Shown here one piece after another: positions 34,276 through 43,680 of a stretch of 64,000 bases of DNA. The stretch spans positions 1 through 64,000 of the forward strand of contig NZ_WNKG01000016.1 of assembly GCF_010119245.1 (NCBI RefSeq). The letters are read 5' to 3'. Under the pieces are notes generated by a model, which made no database searches, was not told the DNA's origin, and saw nothing but the letters and a program-made list of their open reading frames with translations. A program made the position numbers and the translations under genes. How positions within the stretch are numbered: position 1 is the stretch's first letter; each line of letters starts with the position of its first letter. The DNA is from Cyclobacterium salsum (lineage in GTDB: Bacteria > Bacteroidota > Bacteroidia > Cytophagales > Cyclobacteriaceae).

Positions 34276-34397
34276 AGTAGAACGGGGCAAGGCTTACTGC
34301 GACCGGCAAATTCACAGCATACGAAATTCCTTTCCGGTAAATTGAAAAGGACCACTCAATAGGATCCTTCGCTAAATTTCAGCTTTCAGGGAAAATT

Positions 34398-35231
34398 TCA
34401 ATTTACGCTGCCAGCATTATCCCCTGATTCTTTTTCGAAAGCGGCTACTGCATTTCTGACCGAGCCATGCTGATGCAGCATTTCGTTTGCTTTCTTTTCG
34501 TTTAGTCCGGTAGCTTCCATGATCATGCGGGTGCCTCTCTGCACTAATTTCTTATTCGAAAGCTGCATGTCCACCATTTTGTTACCTTTTACCTTACCCA
34601 ATTTGATCATGACACTGGTAGAAATCATGTTGAGAGCTAATTTTTGGCCTGTTCCCGACTTCATTCGGGTACTGCCGGTAACAAACTCCGGACCGACCAC
34701 GACTTCTACCGGGAAAGAAACGGATTTGGCAAGCGGACTTCCTTCGTTACAAGTAATACAACCTGTTAGCAAGCCCGCAGCACCTGCCGCTATTACCCCA
34801 CCGATGACATAAGGAGTGGTACCTGAGGCAGCAATGCCAATGACTGAATCTTGTTCATTAAACCCGTGCTTTTGAATATCTTTCCAGGCTTGATCGGGAT
34901 CGTCTTCGGCATTTTCAACGGCTTTTCGGATGGCATGATCTCCCCCTGCGATCAGGCCAATGACCAGGTCATGAGGTACTCCATAGGTAGGTGGACACTC
35001 GGAGGCATCCAAAATCCCCAACCTTCCGCTGGTGCCCGCGCCTATGTATATCAATCGCCCTCCCTTTTGCATGCGAGACACAATGGCTTCAATCAAGGCT
35101 TCTAGTTGCGGTAGGGCTTTAAGTACGGCCAAGGGAACGGTTTGATCCTCTTTATTCATATTGGTCAGCAATTCGTTGACCGACATGTTTTCCAGGTGAT
35201 CGTAAAACGATGGGCTTTCGGTAGTGCTCAT
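34398..35231 (-). CDS. murQ: N-acetylmuramic acid 6-phosphate etherase MurQ
   Basis: The 277-residue SIS-domain enzyme cleaves the lactyl ether of MurNAc-6-phosphate to GlcNAc-6-phosphate and lactate. Marks are TTESPSFYDHLENM at the N-terminus, IYIGAGTSGRLGILDASECPPTYG, and GSTRMKSGTGQKLALNMIST. The C-terminal UBA-like helix has GLNEKKANEML. The start overlaps the kinase gene by four bases, so the kinase product is likely its substrate source. The pair is a peptidoglycan-recycling module. Confidence 0.95.
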   Translation of the reverse strand: MSTTESPSFYDHLENMSVNELLTNMNKEDQTVPLAVLKALPQLEALIEAIVSRMQKGGRLIYIGAGTSGRLGILDASECPPTYGVPHDLVIGLIAGGDHAIRKAVENAEDDPDQAWKDIQKHGFNEQDSVIGIAASGTTPYVIGGVIAAGAAGLLTGCITCNEGSPLAKSVSFPVEVVVGPEFVTGSTRMKSGTGQKLALNMISTSVMIKLGKVKGNKMVDMQLSNKKLVQRGTRMIMEATGLNEKKANEMLHQHGSVRNAVAAFEKESGDNAGSVN

Positions 35232-36070
35232 ATCTTTTTTTGATGGTATAAGGTCAAGCCTGCTATGGGGGTTTCGATAATCGTTTTTATTTGTATCTGC
35301 AGGTCTTCACCCACTTTTCGGAGTACGTCGTGATTGTAATAGGCGATGGATCCGACGAAATTTACCGGTTTTTCCTGATAATTATCGTAACGCATCACAT
35401 GGCGGTAGAAAAAGTCTTTGAAACCATCGTAGATCAGCCGGTAGCAGTAAGGGTCTGATTTATGCTGGGTGATGAAGGTGCAAAATCCAGCCATGTACCG
35501 GTTGGGAAAGGGTTTTTTGTAAACATTGTCCTGTATTTCAAATATGGACAGGTTATAAGTTTTGATGCATGCTTCACGGATGGATGCAGGCATGTCATCA
35601 TAGATAAAATCCTGTAAAAAATGTTTGCCGATATAGGATCCCCCTCCTTCGTCACCTAAAAGGTAGCCTGGAGACGGACGACTCCGGGTAATCGTTTCCC
35701 CATCGTAGTCGCCACTGTTGGAGCCGGTGCCCAAAATGCACGCTATCCCGGGCTCGTGTCCGCAAGTTGCCCTGGCAGAAGCCAGCAAGTCGTGGTCCAC
35801 GAATACCCTTGCTGTCGGGTACAAACTGTTGATTGCCTGGCGAACGGATTCCTGATTACTTTGTGAGGTGCAACCTGCCCCATAAAAGTGAACTTCATCG
35901 ACTTGTTCCCTTAATTCCAGTAGGGGGGGAGCATTAAGGCCCGCAATCATATCCGTTTTGGTCTGGTAATAGGGATTAAACCCTATTGTTCTGAATTGGG
36001 TCACGGAACCATTCTTTTGGATTACCCGCCAATCGGTCTTACTGGAACCACTGTCTGCGATGAGGATCAT
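35228..36070 (-). CDS. BadF/BadG-family amino-sugar kinase, probably MurNAc or GlcNAc kinase
   Basis: The 280-residue protein has an ASKHA-fold kinase layout: phosphate 1 ILIADSGSSKTDW at 3-15, ILGTGSNSGDYDG in the middle and GDEGGGSYIGK. This matches the bacterial N-acetylglucosamine/N-acetylmuramic acid kinases such as MurK of Clostridium. Its overlap with murQ argues for MurNAc as the substrate. Its start codon follows directly on the stop of the cytochrome b5-like gene, with no base between them. Confidence 0.88.
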   Translation of the reverse strand: MILIADSGSSKTDWRVIQKNGSVTQFRTIGFNPYYQTKTDMIAGLNAPPLLELREQVDEVHFYGAGCTSQSNQESVRQAINSLYPTARVFVDHDLLASARATCGHEPGIACILGTGSNSGDYDGETITRSRPSPGYLLGDEGGGSYIGKHFLQDFIYDDMPASIREACIKTYNLSIFEIQDNVYKKPFPNRYMAGFCTFITQHKSDPYCYRLIYDGFKDFFYRHVMRYDNYQEKPVNFVGSIAYYNHDVLRKVGEDLQIQIKTIIETPIAGLTLYHQKKI

Positions 36071-36298
36071 TTATTTTAAGTAGCCTATAGGTTCAAATTT
36101 ATCAAATACATTTGCGGTATGAGGGGCGTTATTTAATTCCTCGGTTAGGTCCTGTCCCGCCCAGTGTTCGTAGTGACGCCCATTTTTCCAAAGCTTGGAA
36201 TTCCCGAGATCATAAATCTTTCCGCAGAAAGCTATCCAAATTTCGGGCTTGTCCTGACCGTTTCGTAGGGCCAGTTGGTTTTTTGAAAGGAAAATCAT
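36071..36298 (-). CDS. Small cytochrome b5-like heme-binding protein
   Basis: This soluble 75-residue protein covers a minimal cytochrome b5-like domain. Visible marks are IWIAFCGKIYDLGNS, KLWKNGRHYEHWAGQDLTEE and NNAPH, and the family's heme ligands would be among His42, His45 and His60. Such short b5-like proteins occur in anaerobes and Bacteroidota without a known electron partner. It is the first gene of the leftward b5-kinase-murQ cluster and touches the kinase start. Nothing in the sequence explains why a heme protein would be tied to MurNAc recycling. Confidence 0.82.
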   Translation of the reverse strand: MIFLSKNQLALRNGQDKPEIWIAFCGKIYDLGNSKLWKNGRHYEHWAGQDLTEELNNAPHTANVFDKFEPIGYLK

Positions 36299-36349
36299 GA
36301 ATTAACTTTCCTGCAAATATACCACAGGATCCGCACTTTTCATCATTAA

Positions 36350-37507
36350 TCAGTAGAGTTTGAGCTGGGAGTTGACCCATCGTTCCGGGATTTCCCCCCG
36401 TTGGGCCGTTTGGTAGTCCTGATAGCTACAGGGGATGATGGTGTCCCTGTTAAACCTTTCGTTTTGGTTTTTGGGTATTTCCATCCACCATTTTCCGCTT
36501 AATTTGCTTTTGTAAAAATGCAAAATGGAGGGTTTGGAATCTAGAGAAACCGTGTATTTTATATAATCGTTGCTTTGGAAGGACAGGCTGTCTTTTCGCT
36601 GGTAAAAGCCCTCAATAAAATACCAGATCATCGTCGCAATGACAGAGGCCGTTTTTCGACGGGGATCGTCCAAATCAGAATGGTACCCATAAATACCTAT
36701 AGAGCTCAATTTTTCATTCATTCCCGCAAACCAACTGATTTGACAGGCCTCTTCTGCACTCAGCCCAAAAGGTTGGGCATCTATCGCACCGGGAGCATCT
36801 GATGAATGGATGGCACAGATATCGAAACTCAGCAGGTCTGCATTCCGAATAAGCGGCTCTGTTTCTTTGAAGCTATCTCTTAATTGACCCAACCGGATAT
36901 GGTCGAAATACAATTTTTCCAATGTAGTTACCAACTCCGGGTCAGTCAGAAAGCTCTGATAGCCAAGGTGGCAATAATTGAACATGTAATTGGGCTCATG
37001 CAAAATAATATCCTGCGAATGTATTTCCTGAGCTATTCCCTTGTCTTCCATGTCCATTTTAGCATCCACCGTCAGCAAGCTTACCAGTTTGTTCATGTGT
37101 TGGTAAGATTTGAACTGCCCTATATCCAAATCGTGGCTGCCCCCAATAAAGATCGGAAGGATTTGCGATTTCAAAAGAAACGCTCCGATGGTACTTAAAA
37201 GTGAAATGGTTTCCTCTCTGTTTTCACCGGTTTTAAGATTCCCCAAGTCGGCAATATTGTAGTTACTTTGCCCCTTTATTAAAGGGTATAATTTTTCACG
37301 AATATTTTCGGTACTTCCTGAAGCACCTTCCAGCTGCTCATCCCCGGTGCCGCGGTATTCCTCAATTCCAATCAGTGCGACATGAGTACCTTCCAGATCC
37401 GGGAAGGTCTCGGCATGGCAATGAATGTGGTAATAAAAGGCATTGTGTCCAAAGGGCTGGCGTAAAAGTCTTGCAGGAATGGGGTCGAAAAATGGCTGAA
37501 GATCCAT
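36350..37507 (-). CDS. Arginase/formimidoylglutamase-like protein with incomplete metal site
   Basis: The 385-residue protein has a ureohydrolase-like core at about 40-305, followed by an 80-residue C-terminal extension rich in aromatic residues. The metal-binding motifs are altered. GG(D/N)H reads GGSHD (122-126), DAHxD reads DAKMD (148-152) with Lys for His, and SxDxDxxDP reads SFDICAIHSSDAP (227-239) with Cys for the second Asp. A two-manganese site is therefore unlikely, and a hydrolase function is doubtful. It could be a pseudoenzyme or a one-metal enzyme. It has its own start region just after the nqrF terminator. Confidence 0.75.
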   Translation of the reverse strand: MDLQPFFDPIPARLLRQPFGHNAFYYHIHCHAETFPDLEGTHVALIGIEEYRGTGDEQLEGASGSTENIREKLYPLIKGQSNYNIADLGNLKTGENREETISLLSTIGAFLLKSQILPIFIGGSHDLDIGQFKSYQHMNKLVSLLTVDAKMDMEDKGIAQEIHSQDIILHEPNYMFNYCHLGYQSFLTDPELVTTLEKLYFDHIRLGQLRDSFKETEPLIRNADLLSFDICAIHSSDAPGAIDAQPFGLSAEEACQISWFAGMNEKLSSIGIYGYHSDLDDPRRKTASVIATMIWYFIEGFYQRKDSLSFQSNDYIKYTVSLDSKPSILHFYKSKLSGKWWMEIPKNQNERFNRDTIIPCSYQDYQTAQRGEIPERWVNSQLKLY

Positions 37508-37552
37508 GGATAATCGTTCGAATTGAAGGACAAAATTAGTGAAAACACATGC

Positions 37553-37585
37553 AAAAAAAAAGGTCCCGTTAGTAAAACGGGACCT
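37553..37585 (-). terminator. Terminator of nqrF
   Basis: On the minus strand aggtcccgtt pairs perfectly with aacgggacct around a five-base loop and is followed by nine T residues, eight bases beyond the nqrF stop. Confidence 0.88.
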
Positions 37586-37593
37586 AAATGGAG

Positions 37594-38898
37594 TTATCCT
37601 CCAAAGTCATCAAATCGAATGTTCTCGTTAGGTACTCCCATATCGTCGAGCATTTTCAAAACCGCTGAATTCATCAATGGAGGTCCGCAGAGGTAGTATT
37701 CAATTTCATCCGGCTCTTCGATGTCTTTCAGGTAGTTGTCATAGAGTACCTGGTGAATAAACCCGACGTATCCATCCCCTTCCTTGTCGTCAAGGGACTT
37801 TTTAACCTTCCAGTTATCTTCTGGTAGGGGTTCGGAAAGACCAATGTGGAAGTTGAAATTTGGAAAGTTTTCTTCAATATCCCTAAAATGGGGGGTGTAG
37901 AAGAGTTCTTTCTTTGATCGGCCGCCGTACCAGTAAGATACTTTTCGGTCGGTCTTTTCCGTGTGAAAGAGGTGGAAAAGATGAGAACGCAATGGTGCCA
38001 TTCCTGCCCCACCTCCAATGTAGATCATTTCCCGTTGTGTAGGATTTATGTGGAACTCCCCATAAGGACCGGAAATAGTAACCTTGTCACCGGGTTTTCT
38101 TGAAAAGACGTAAGAGGAACAAATTCCAGGATTCACATCCATCCACTTGTTATTCGCTCTATCCCAGGGAGGAGTAGCAATACGGATCGTAAGCATTACT
38201 ATGTTTCCCTCAGCAGGATGATTGGCCATTGAATAGGCCCTGAAGATCTCTTCGTCATTTTTCATCACCAAATCCCAGAGACCAAATTTATCCCAATCGC
38301 TCTGGTACACATCTTCAGGGTGTTCTAATTCGGGATGGGGCGTAATGTCCATATCCTTAAAGGTAACGGCAATCGGGGGAACATCAATTTGTATGTACCC
38401 TCCCGGTTCGAAGTCAAGTGTTTCCCCTTCAGGTAGTTTTACTTTAAACTCTTTAATGAACGTCGAAACGTTGTAATTTGACACCACTTCACATTCCCAC
38501 TTTTTAATTCCAAAAATTTCTTCCGGAATGCGGATTTTCATGTCATTCTTTACCTTTACCTGGCAAGAAAGTCTGACGTTATTTTGCTTTTCAGCCCTGC
38601 TAAGGTGCCCTTCTTCTGTGGGCAAGACTTCACCGCCACCATCTTCTATGGTGCATTTGCACATGGCACATGTTCCTCCTCCTCCGCAAGCCGAAGGAAG
38701 AAATATCTTCTTATTTCCCAGGGTGGACAATAAGGTAGAACCGGCAGAAGCTATCAGTGGGTTTTTCTCATCGCCATTGATGATGATTTTTACATCACCC
38801 GAGGCAACCAACTTAGACTGGGCAAAAAGAAGAACTAACACCAGTAGCAAGATAATAATGGTAAATGCTACAATCGAGGTAATGATTACTGAACTCAT
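37594..38898 (-). CDS. nqrF: Na+-translocating NADH:quinone reductase subunit F
   Basis: The protein has 434 residues: one N-terminal membrane anchor (about 5-28) and a 2Fe-2S ferredoxin domain with cysteines 71, 77, 80 and 112 ([14 protein letters not shown] and LSCQV). An FAD domain with RAYSMANHP and an NAD domain with [11 protein letters not shown] and a C-terminal CGPP follow. NqrF accepts electrons from NADH for the sodium pump. The other nqr genes are not adjacent: accD lies upstream and an arginase-like gene downstream, so this gene stands as its own transcript with promoter and terminator. Confidence 0.95.
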   Translation of the reverse strand: MSSVIITSIVAFTIIILLLVLVLLFAQSKLVASGDVKIIINGDEKNPLIASAGSTLLSTLGNKKIFLPSACGGGGTCAMCKCTIEDGGGEVLPTEEGHLSRAEKQNNVRLSCQVKVKNDMKIRIPEEIFGIKKWECEVVSNYNVSTFIKEFKVKLPEGETLDFEPGGYIQIDVPPIAVTFKDMDITPHPELEHPEDVYQSDWDKFGLWDLVMKNDEEIFRAYSMANHPAEGNIVMLTIRIATPPWDRANNKWMDVNPGICSSYVFSRKPGDKVTISGPYGEFHINPTQREMIYIGGGAGMAPLRSHLFHLFHTEKTDRKVSYWYGGRSKKELFYTPHFRDIEENFPNFNFHIGLSEPLPEDNWKVKKSLDDKEGDGYVGFIHQVLYDNYLKDIEEPDEIEYYLCGPPLMNSAVLKMLDDMGVPNENIRFDDFGG

Positions 38899-38948
38899 CT
38901 AATCAAATTTTAACTTTATCAGTACGTTTAACTGGCTTTTGACTGGTA

Positions 38949-38972
38949 CAAATATATTTATATTTCCTCAAA
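38949..38972 (-). promoter_or_regulatory. Putative nqrF promoter
   Basis: The minus strand reads TTTG, 12 bases, then TATATTTG, an exact Bacteroidota -7 match. The leader would be about 45 bases. Confidence 0.48.
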
Positions 38973-39024
38973 AGCATTGAATTATCAGGATATTTTAATC
39001 CCATGTTTCCTTTGGTATAACTAG

Positions 39025-39867
39025 CTAATTGCGAAGTAAGTTTAATAAAGTATACATTCTGTTTTTCAACTGACGCCTGTCGATGATAAAATCCAGAAAA
39101 CCATGTTCCAACACGAACTCTGAGCTTTGAAATCCTCTGGGAAGGTCCTTTCCAATCGTTTCCCGAATGACCCTGGGACCGGCAAAACCAATCAGGGCTC
39201 CGGGCTCTGCTAAATTAAAATCTCCCAACATGGCATAAGATGCCGTAACGCCTCCTGTGGTGGGGTCTGTCATTAGGGAAATATAGGGAATACCTGCCTC
39301 ATCGAGAAGCGCAAGTTTAGCCGAAGTTTTGGCCATTTGCATTAAGCTGAATCCTGCTTCCATCATTCTGGCTCCTCCGGATTTGGATATCATCAAAAAA
39401 GGCACCTTGTGCTTTAAAGAATAGTCAATGGCACGGGATATTTTTTCTCCTACCACAGAACCCATGGATCCTCCTATGAAATTGAAATCCATACAGGTAA
39501 TGACCAGGTCCAAGCCGTTTAGTTTACCCACTCCGGTCCGGGCTGCATCGTTTAGATTCGTTTTGGCTATGGTATCTTTGATCCGGGTAGTATAGGGTTT
39601 GCTGTCTACAAAATTCAGAGGATCTCCGGAGGTCATGTCCTTGTCTAATTCTTTGAACTGATTGTCGTCAAAGAGAATTTCAAAATATTCCTTAGAACCT
39701 ATTTTTACATGATAGTCATCATCGGGACAGACATAGGAGTTGTTTTTTAATTCACGGGTGTGGATGATATTTCCTTTCGGAGTTTTGTACCACAGACCGT
39801 CGGGGGTGTCTTTTTTCTCCTCGGTGGAAGTTTTGATTCCCGCATCTTTTCTTTTAAACCAAGCCAT
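39025..39867 (-). CDS. accD: Acetyl-CoA carboxylase carboxyltransferase subunit beta AccD
   Basis: The 280-residue protein covers the carboxyltransferase fold with [45 protein letters not shown], the acyl-CoA site [16 protein letters not shown] and GFAGPRVI. It pairs with AccA to form malonyl-CoA for fatty acid synthesis. The N-terminal zinc ribbon, four cysteines in Escherichia coli, is reduced here to one Cys in [11 protein letters not shown], with TPKGN where CPSCG is usual. This loss is, as I recall, common in Bacteroidota AccD. accA is not in the window. Confidence 0.95.
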   Translation of the reverse strand: MAWFKRKDAGIKTSTEEKKDTPDGLWYKTPKGNIIHTRELKNNSYVCPDDDYHVKIGSKEYFEILFDDNQFKELDKDMTSGDPLNFVDSKPYTTRIKDTIAKTNLNDAARTGVGKLNGLDLVITCMDFNFIGGSMGSVVGEKISRAIDYSLKHKVPFLMISKSGGARMMEAGFSLMQMAKTSAKLALLDEAGIPYISLMTDPTTGGVTASYAMLGDFNLAEPGALIGFAGPRVIRETIGKDLPRGFQSSEFVLEHGFLDFIIDRRQLKNRMYTLLNLLRN

Positions 39868-39906
39868 AAAGTTTTGTTTAAATCAGCCCAAATGAAATTG
39901 GGATTA

Positions 39907-39914
39907 CAAATTTA
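39907..39914 (-). promoter_or_regulatory. Putative accD promoter (-7 element)
   Basis: The minus strand reads TAAATTTG, an exact -7 match, with a T-rich GGTTTT at the -33 position about 19 bases upstream. The leader would be about 34 bases. Confidence 0.4.
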
Positions 39915-39970
39915 TGCGTATTATCCGTTAAATAAAACCAAAATCTGCATTCTCCAAAATTTCAAGGTAA

Positions 39971-41023
39971 TCAAAGGTCCTCTTCGGGCTCGATTTTTTC
40001 GAGAAGTACCCGGCTTTTTGGAAGGGATTCAGGGAAATTTGCTTGTAGGTACGCTAACATCTTTTCTCTTACCAAACACCTGAGGTCAAAGGCGGTAGGG
40101 CTATCCCGTGCACTCATCAGGCAGCGAATTTCGATCGTTTTTTCAGTATAATCGGTAACCTGCAAAACCTGAACTTTCCCATCCCAAAGGGAACTTTCCT
40201 CTAAAATCTCTTTGAGTTTTGTTTTTAGATTCTCTACGGGAATGGTGTGGTCCAGGTAAAGGAATACCGTCCCCCAAATAGCCGCGGTGGTTCTGGTCCA
40301 GTTTTGAAAGGGGGTTTCTATAAAATAATTGATAGGAAGTACCAACCTTCGTTGATCCCATATTTTGACCACTACATAGGTAAGATTAATCTCTTCTATT
40401 TTGCCCCATTCATTTTCCACCACCACCACGTCATCAATCCGAATGGGCTGGGTGAAGGCAATTTGAAATCCAGCCAGCAAATTGGCGATGGACTTCTGGG
40501 CTGCCAAACCTACGATTATGCCCAGAATTCCAGCCGATGTGAGCAATCCCGCTCCAATCTTACGGGCCGATTCAAAATGCATCAATATGGCAGAAAGTGA
40601 AACGATCACAACCACAATGATGAATAATTTTCGGATAAACGCCACCTGCGTGAGTATCCGTCGCTCTCTCAAATTATCGTCTTTATTGGAAGTCAAATTT
40701 TCTAAAAAGGCGTGCCGCATTACATTGGAGAGCTCAATGATGATCCAGGTAAGGTTGATAATTGCCAGCACGATAAAAAAGTCCTGCTTTCCAATATGCT
40801 CCAGGTTGGGAGGGGAAAAGAAAGGCTCAATCAGCGGAAAAATGGCAATAAAGAAGCCCCATTTTAGGGCATTGGAAAACTTTAGCATGGACCGTTTGCC
40901 TTTTTCCGACTTTGGCTTGTATACCAGCTGGGCTAATTTAGGGAATAGCAGCCACAAGAAAACATGACTAAATACCAGAATGCCTAGTGCTATTCCTATA
41001 AATATAAGGGTTTCTCTTTCCAT
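39971..41023 (-). CDS. MscS-family mechanosensitive channel
   Basis: The 350-residue protein has four hydrophobic segments in the first 175 residues. The last (about 150-190, GAGLLTSAGILGIIVGLAAQKSIANLLAGFQIAF) has the Gly/Ala packing pattern of the MscS pore helix TM3. The beta domain follows with QPIRIDDVVVVENEWGKIEEINLTYVVVKIWDQRRLVLP, a strong MscS match. The C-terminal alpha/beta domain completes it. It releases solutes under hypo-osmotic shock or has a specialised channel role. It stands alone on the minus strand, divergent from cstA. Confidence 0.92.
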   Translation of the reverse strand: MERETLIFIGIALGILVFSHVFLWLLFPKLAQLVYKPKSEKGKRSMLKFSNALKWGFFIAIFPLIEPFFSPPNLEHIGKQDFFIVLAIINLTWIIIELSNVMRHAFLENLTSNKDDNLRERRILTQVAFIRKLFIIVVVIVSLSAILMHFESARKIGAGLLTSAGILGIIVGLAAQKSIANLLAGFQIAFTQPIRIDDVVVVENEWGKIEEINLTYVVVKIWDQRRLVLPINYFIETPFQNWTRTTAAIWGTVFLYLDHTIPVENLKTKLKEILEESSLWDGKVQVLQVTDYTEKTIEIRCLMSARDSPTAFDLRCLVREKMLAYLQANFPESLPKSRVLLEKIEPEEDL

Positions 41024-41188
41024 GGCGAAAATGGGGGGCTTTGTGAGGAGAATCAGGGGCAGGATTAAAATTTCCTTTCTTAAAGCTTGGCTTTCATGCC
41101 AAAAACTGATTATTTTTTTAAATTAGGGTTTATTTCTGACGAAATCAATTTTCTGATTATCTTTAAGTAATTAATCCGAATCCATACC

Positions 41189-42820
41189 ATGCAACTCACC
41201 CATCTATTTGTTTTTTCTGCTATCATATTGACTGCTGCCTATTTTATTTACGGGAAATACGTCTTTAAAAAATTTAAGATCAACAACGATAACCTCACCC
41301 CGTCGCATCGGTTAAACGACGGGGTAGACTATGTGCCTAGTAAACCTATAGTCGTTTTGGGTCATCATTTTGCATCCATTGCAGGGGCTGGACCCATAGT
41401 CGGCCCCATCATTGCGATTACGTTTGGATGGGTGCCTGCTGTCATTTGGATTTTAATAGGGGGGATCTTCTTTGGTGCGGTTCATGATCTTGGGAGCATG
41501 GTAGCCTCGCTTAGAAATGACGGCAAATCCATCGGTGTTATCATCCAAAATAACATCGGTAAAAAGGGGAAGCGGCTGTTCATTCTCTTTAGTTTTTCGA
41601 CGTTGATTTTGATTATTGCTGTTTTTGCAGATATCATCGCCAAAACCTTTGTAAGTAATCCAGGCGTGGCTTCGGCTTCAATCCTGTTTATCATCCTGGC
41701 GGTTTTATTTGGTCTGGTGACCAAATGGACCGGCAATCGAAAGAAAGCCTTTTTAATAGCCTCTGTTGTGGGGGTGTCTTTGATGTACTTTTTTGTCTAC
41801 CTGGGCATGCAGATTCCCTTTGTCCTTAATTACCAGGTATGGATTTATATTCTACTTATCTATGCTTTTGTAGCCTCTGTTACGCCGGTGTCCATGCTGC
41901 TACAGCCAAGAGACTATCTTAATAGTTTTTTGTTATATGGTTTAATTCTGGCGGCTATCGTGGGGGTTTTTGTAGCCAATCCAACCATCGCCATGGATAC
42001 CAAAGTATACGTGTCCGATGAAAACCTCGGGTATCTTTTTCCAGTTCTTTTCGTTACCATTGCCTGCGGTGCCATTAGTGGGTTTCATTCCTTGGTTGCC
42101 TCCGGAACCACTTCCAAACAACTTGACAAAGAGACCGATGCCAAATTGGTTGGTTTTGGGGGAATGTTGATCGAGTCGTTTTTGGCAATTATCTCGGTAG
42201 GTGCCGTTGTGGTATTGACCCGCTCGGATTACTTGTCACGGCTGGGAGCAGAAGGACCGGTACCTTTATTTGCAGACGGATTGGGAGCCATCATTTCTTC
42301 CATGGGGATATCCGAAACGTTTGCAGTAGGATTTGTGGCCTTGACCGTGTCGGCATTTGCCCTGACCACCCTGGACACCTGTACCCGTTTGGCCAGATTC
42401 ACCCTTCAGGAATATTTTGAAGATGTAAAGCAGCCTGTTGGTAAGAAAATTTCTCAAAACCGATACATTTCCACCGGTGTAGTGGTGGTGCTTTCTGTTC
42501 TTTTGCTAGGCAGTGGTGGTTTTGCCACGCTCTGGCCTATCTTTGGATCCGCCAATCAACTCCTGGCGGCTTTGGCACTTCTGACCATATCCGTGTGGTT
42601 AATCAAGAAAAAGATTAACCCGACCTTTGTGACCATTCCCATGTTTTTCATGTTTACGGTGACCTTGAGTTCACTGGGGCTATTTGCCTGGCAGAATTTT
42701 CAGAAAGATGCGTATGTGCTATCCATCATTGCAGCCATTTTGTTTGTCCTTTCCTTTGCCCTTATATTCCTGGCCAAAAAAAGTTTGACGAAAGAAGCGG
42801 AAGTAAAAGAACTGGTCTAG
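41189..42820 (+). CDS. cstA: Carbon starvation protein CstA-like peptide/pyruvate transporter
   Basis: The 543-residue polytopic protein belongs to the CstA family, known to take up peptides or pyruvate. It shows GHHFASIAGAGPIVGPIIA near residues 57-75 and the conserved GAVHDLGSMVASLRNDGKSIG, with later helices such as FHSLVASGTTSKQL. It is shorter than Escherichia coli CstA (701 residues), as in the short CstA form of many bacteria. A TATCTTTA element at 41158-41165 may be the -7 box. A perfect hairpin spans its stop codon. Confidence 0.93.
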   Translation: MQLTHLFVFSAIILTAAYFIYGKYVFKKFKINNDNLTPSHRLNDGVDYVPSKPIVVLGHHFASIAGAGPIVGPIIAITFGWVPAVIWILIGGIFFGAVHDLGSMVASLRNDGKSIGVIIQNNIGKKGKRLFILFSFSTLILIIAVFADIIAKTFVSNPGVASASILFIILAVLFGLVTKWTGNRKKAFLIASVVGVSLMYFFVYLGMQIPFVLNYQVWIYILLIYAFVASVTPVSMLLQPRDYLNSFLLYGLILAAIVGVFVANPTIAMDTKVYVSDENLGYLFPVLFVTIACGAISGFHSLVASGTTSKQLDKETDAKLVGFGGMLIESFLAIISVGAVVVLTRSDYLSRLGAEGPVPLFADGLGAIISSMGISETFAVGFVALTVSAFALTTLDTCTRLARFTLQEYFEDVKQPVGKKISQNRYISTGVVVVLSVLLLGSGGFATLWPIFGSANQLLAALALLTISVWLIKKKINPTFVTIPMFFMFTVTLSSLGLFAWQNFQKDAYVLSIIAAILFVLSFALIFLAKKSLTKEAEVKELV

Positions 42821-42842
42821 TCGTCCGCGAATAGACCAGTTC
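42809..42842. terminator. Perfect hairpin spanning the cstA stop codon
   Basis: gaactggtcta (42809-42819) pairs perfectly with tagaccagttc (42832-42842) around a 12-base loop. It lies between convergent cstA and the barrel gene but lacks a T-run on either strand. It may act as a two-way transcription block or stabilise 3' ends. Confidence 0.5.
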
Positions 42843-42884
42843 TCATAACACTAAGTTTTATAAGAAAATGGTGGACGAAGATCA

Positions 42885-43466
42885 TCAAAATAACCTGAAC
42901 CCAAGCGAGACGATCAGCTGATTTTGTCGCTGGTCTGTTTGTACCTGGGGGAAGGTATTCACAGAATTAGATAGCGCCCCTTCGTATTTCAGATCCATCA
43001 AAAAGTTACCAATATCTACGCCGACTCCTGCCTGGTAGCCATAGGTGAATTCTTCTTTTGGCGGTATGATTTTTTGCCGGGTACCATTATCGGCTACCAT
43101 GTCTCCATTGATCAGGTAACTGGCAACTGGTCCTGCCTGAAGCCGTAAAACTCCTCCCAATTTCACTCCTATCATTAAGGGGATGTCTAACCGATCGAAG
43201 GAAACGTCATAATTAAAGGAGTTGTCGGAAAAGGAGCCACCGGTATTGGTATACAGTACCTCCGGTTGAAGGAAAATAATGGGTAAATTAATCCGGGCAA
43301 ATGCTCCTAAATGGTAGCCCATTTTGGAATCCTCTCCCTGGAAACCGTCCGTCACGTGTACGTCTCCTTGAGAAACACCAAATTTTGGACCGATGCTGAA
43401 AACCTGTCCCTTTACTTCTCCTAACAATAACCCGGAGAAAAGAATTGCAATTACTAAATTTTTCAT
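42885..43466 (-). CDS. PorT-like outer-membrane beta-barrel protein
   Basis: The 193-residue protein has a signal peptide ending at VKGQ and eight or so amphipathic strands. They start with FSIGPKFGVS and end with the aromatic strand LIVSLGFRLF. This is the outer-membrane beta-barrel (PorT) family common in Bacteroidota. Some members act in type IX secretion, but the family is large, and this member cannot be assigned to that role. It is a single gene. Confidence 0.82.
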   Translation of the reverse strand: MKNLVIAILFSGLLLGEVKGQVFSIGPKFGVSQGDVHVTDGFQGEDSKMGYHLGAFARINLPIIFLQPEVLYTNTGGSFSDNSFNYDVSFDRLDIPLMIGVKLGGVLRLQAGPVASYLINGDMVADNGTRQKIIPPKEEFTYGYQAGVGVDIGNFLMDLKYEGALSNSVNTFPQVQTDQRQNQLIVSLGFRLF

Positions 43467-43680
43467 CTGTTAATGCTGGTTAAAATAGTTAATGAATATT
43501 CTTGCCCTGATAACTAATTTTGTGCCATTTTTAGTATTCCTGCTTTCATTTTTTTCTAATTTTGACCTTTTAGTTTGGAAAAAGTGTGAACAATGTATGG
43601 TTTACATACGTTACGGCGTTGTTTCTCGTGACGTTGGTAATTAGCAGAAGAAAAATTCGAGCCGATTAAAATCCTATTGC

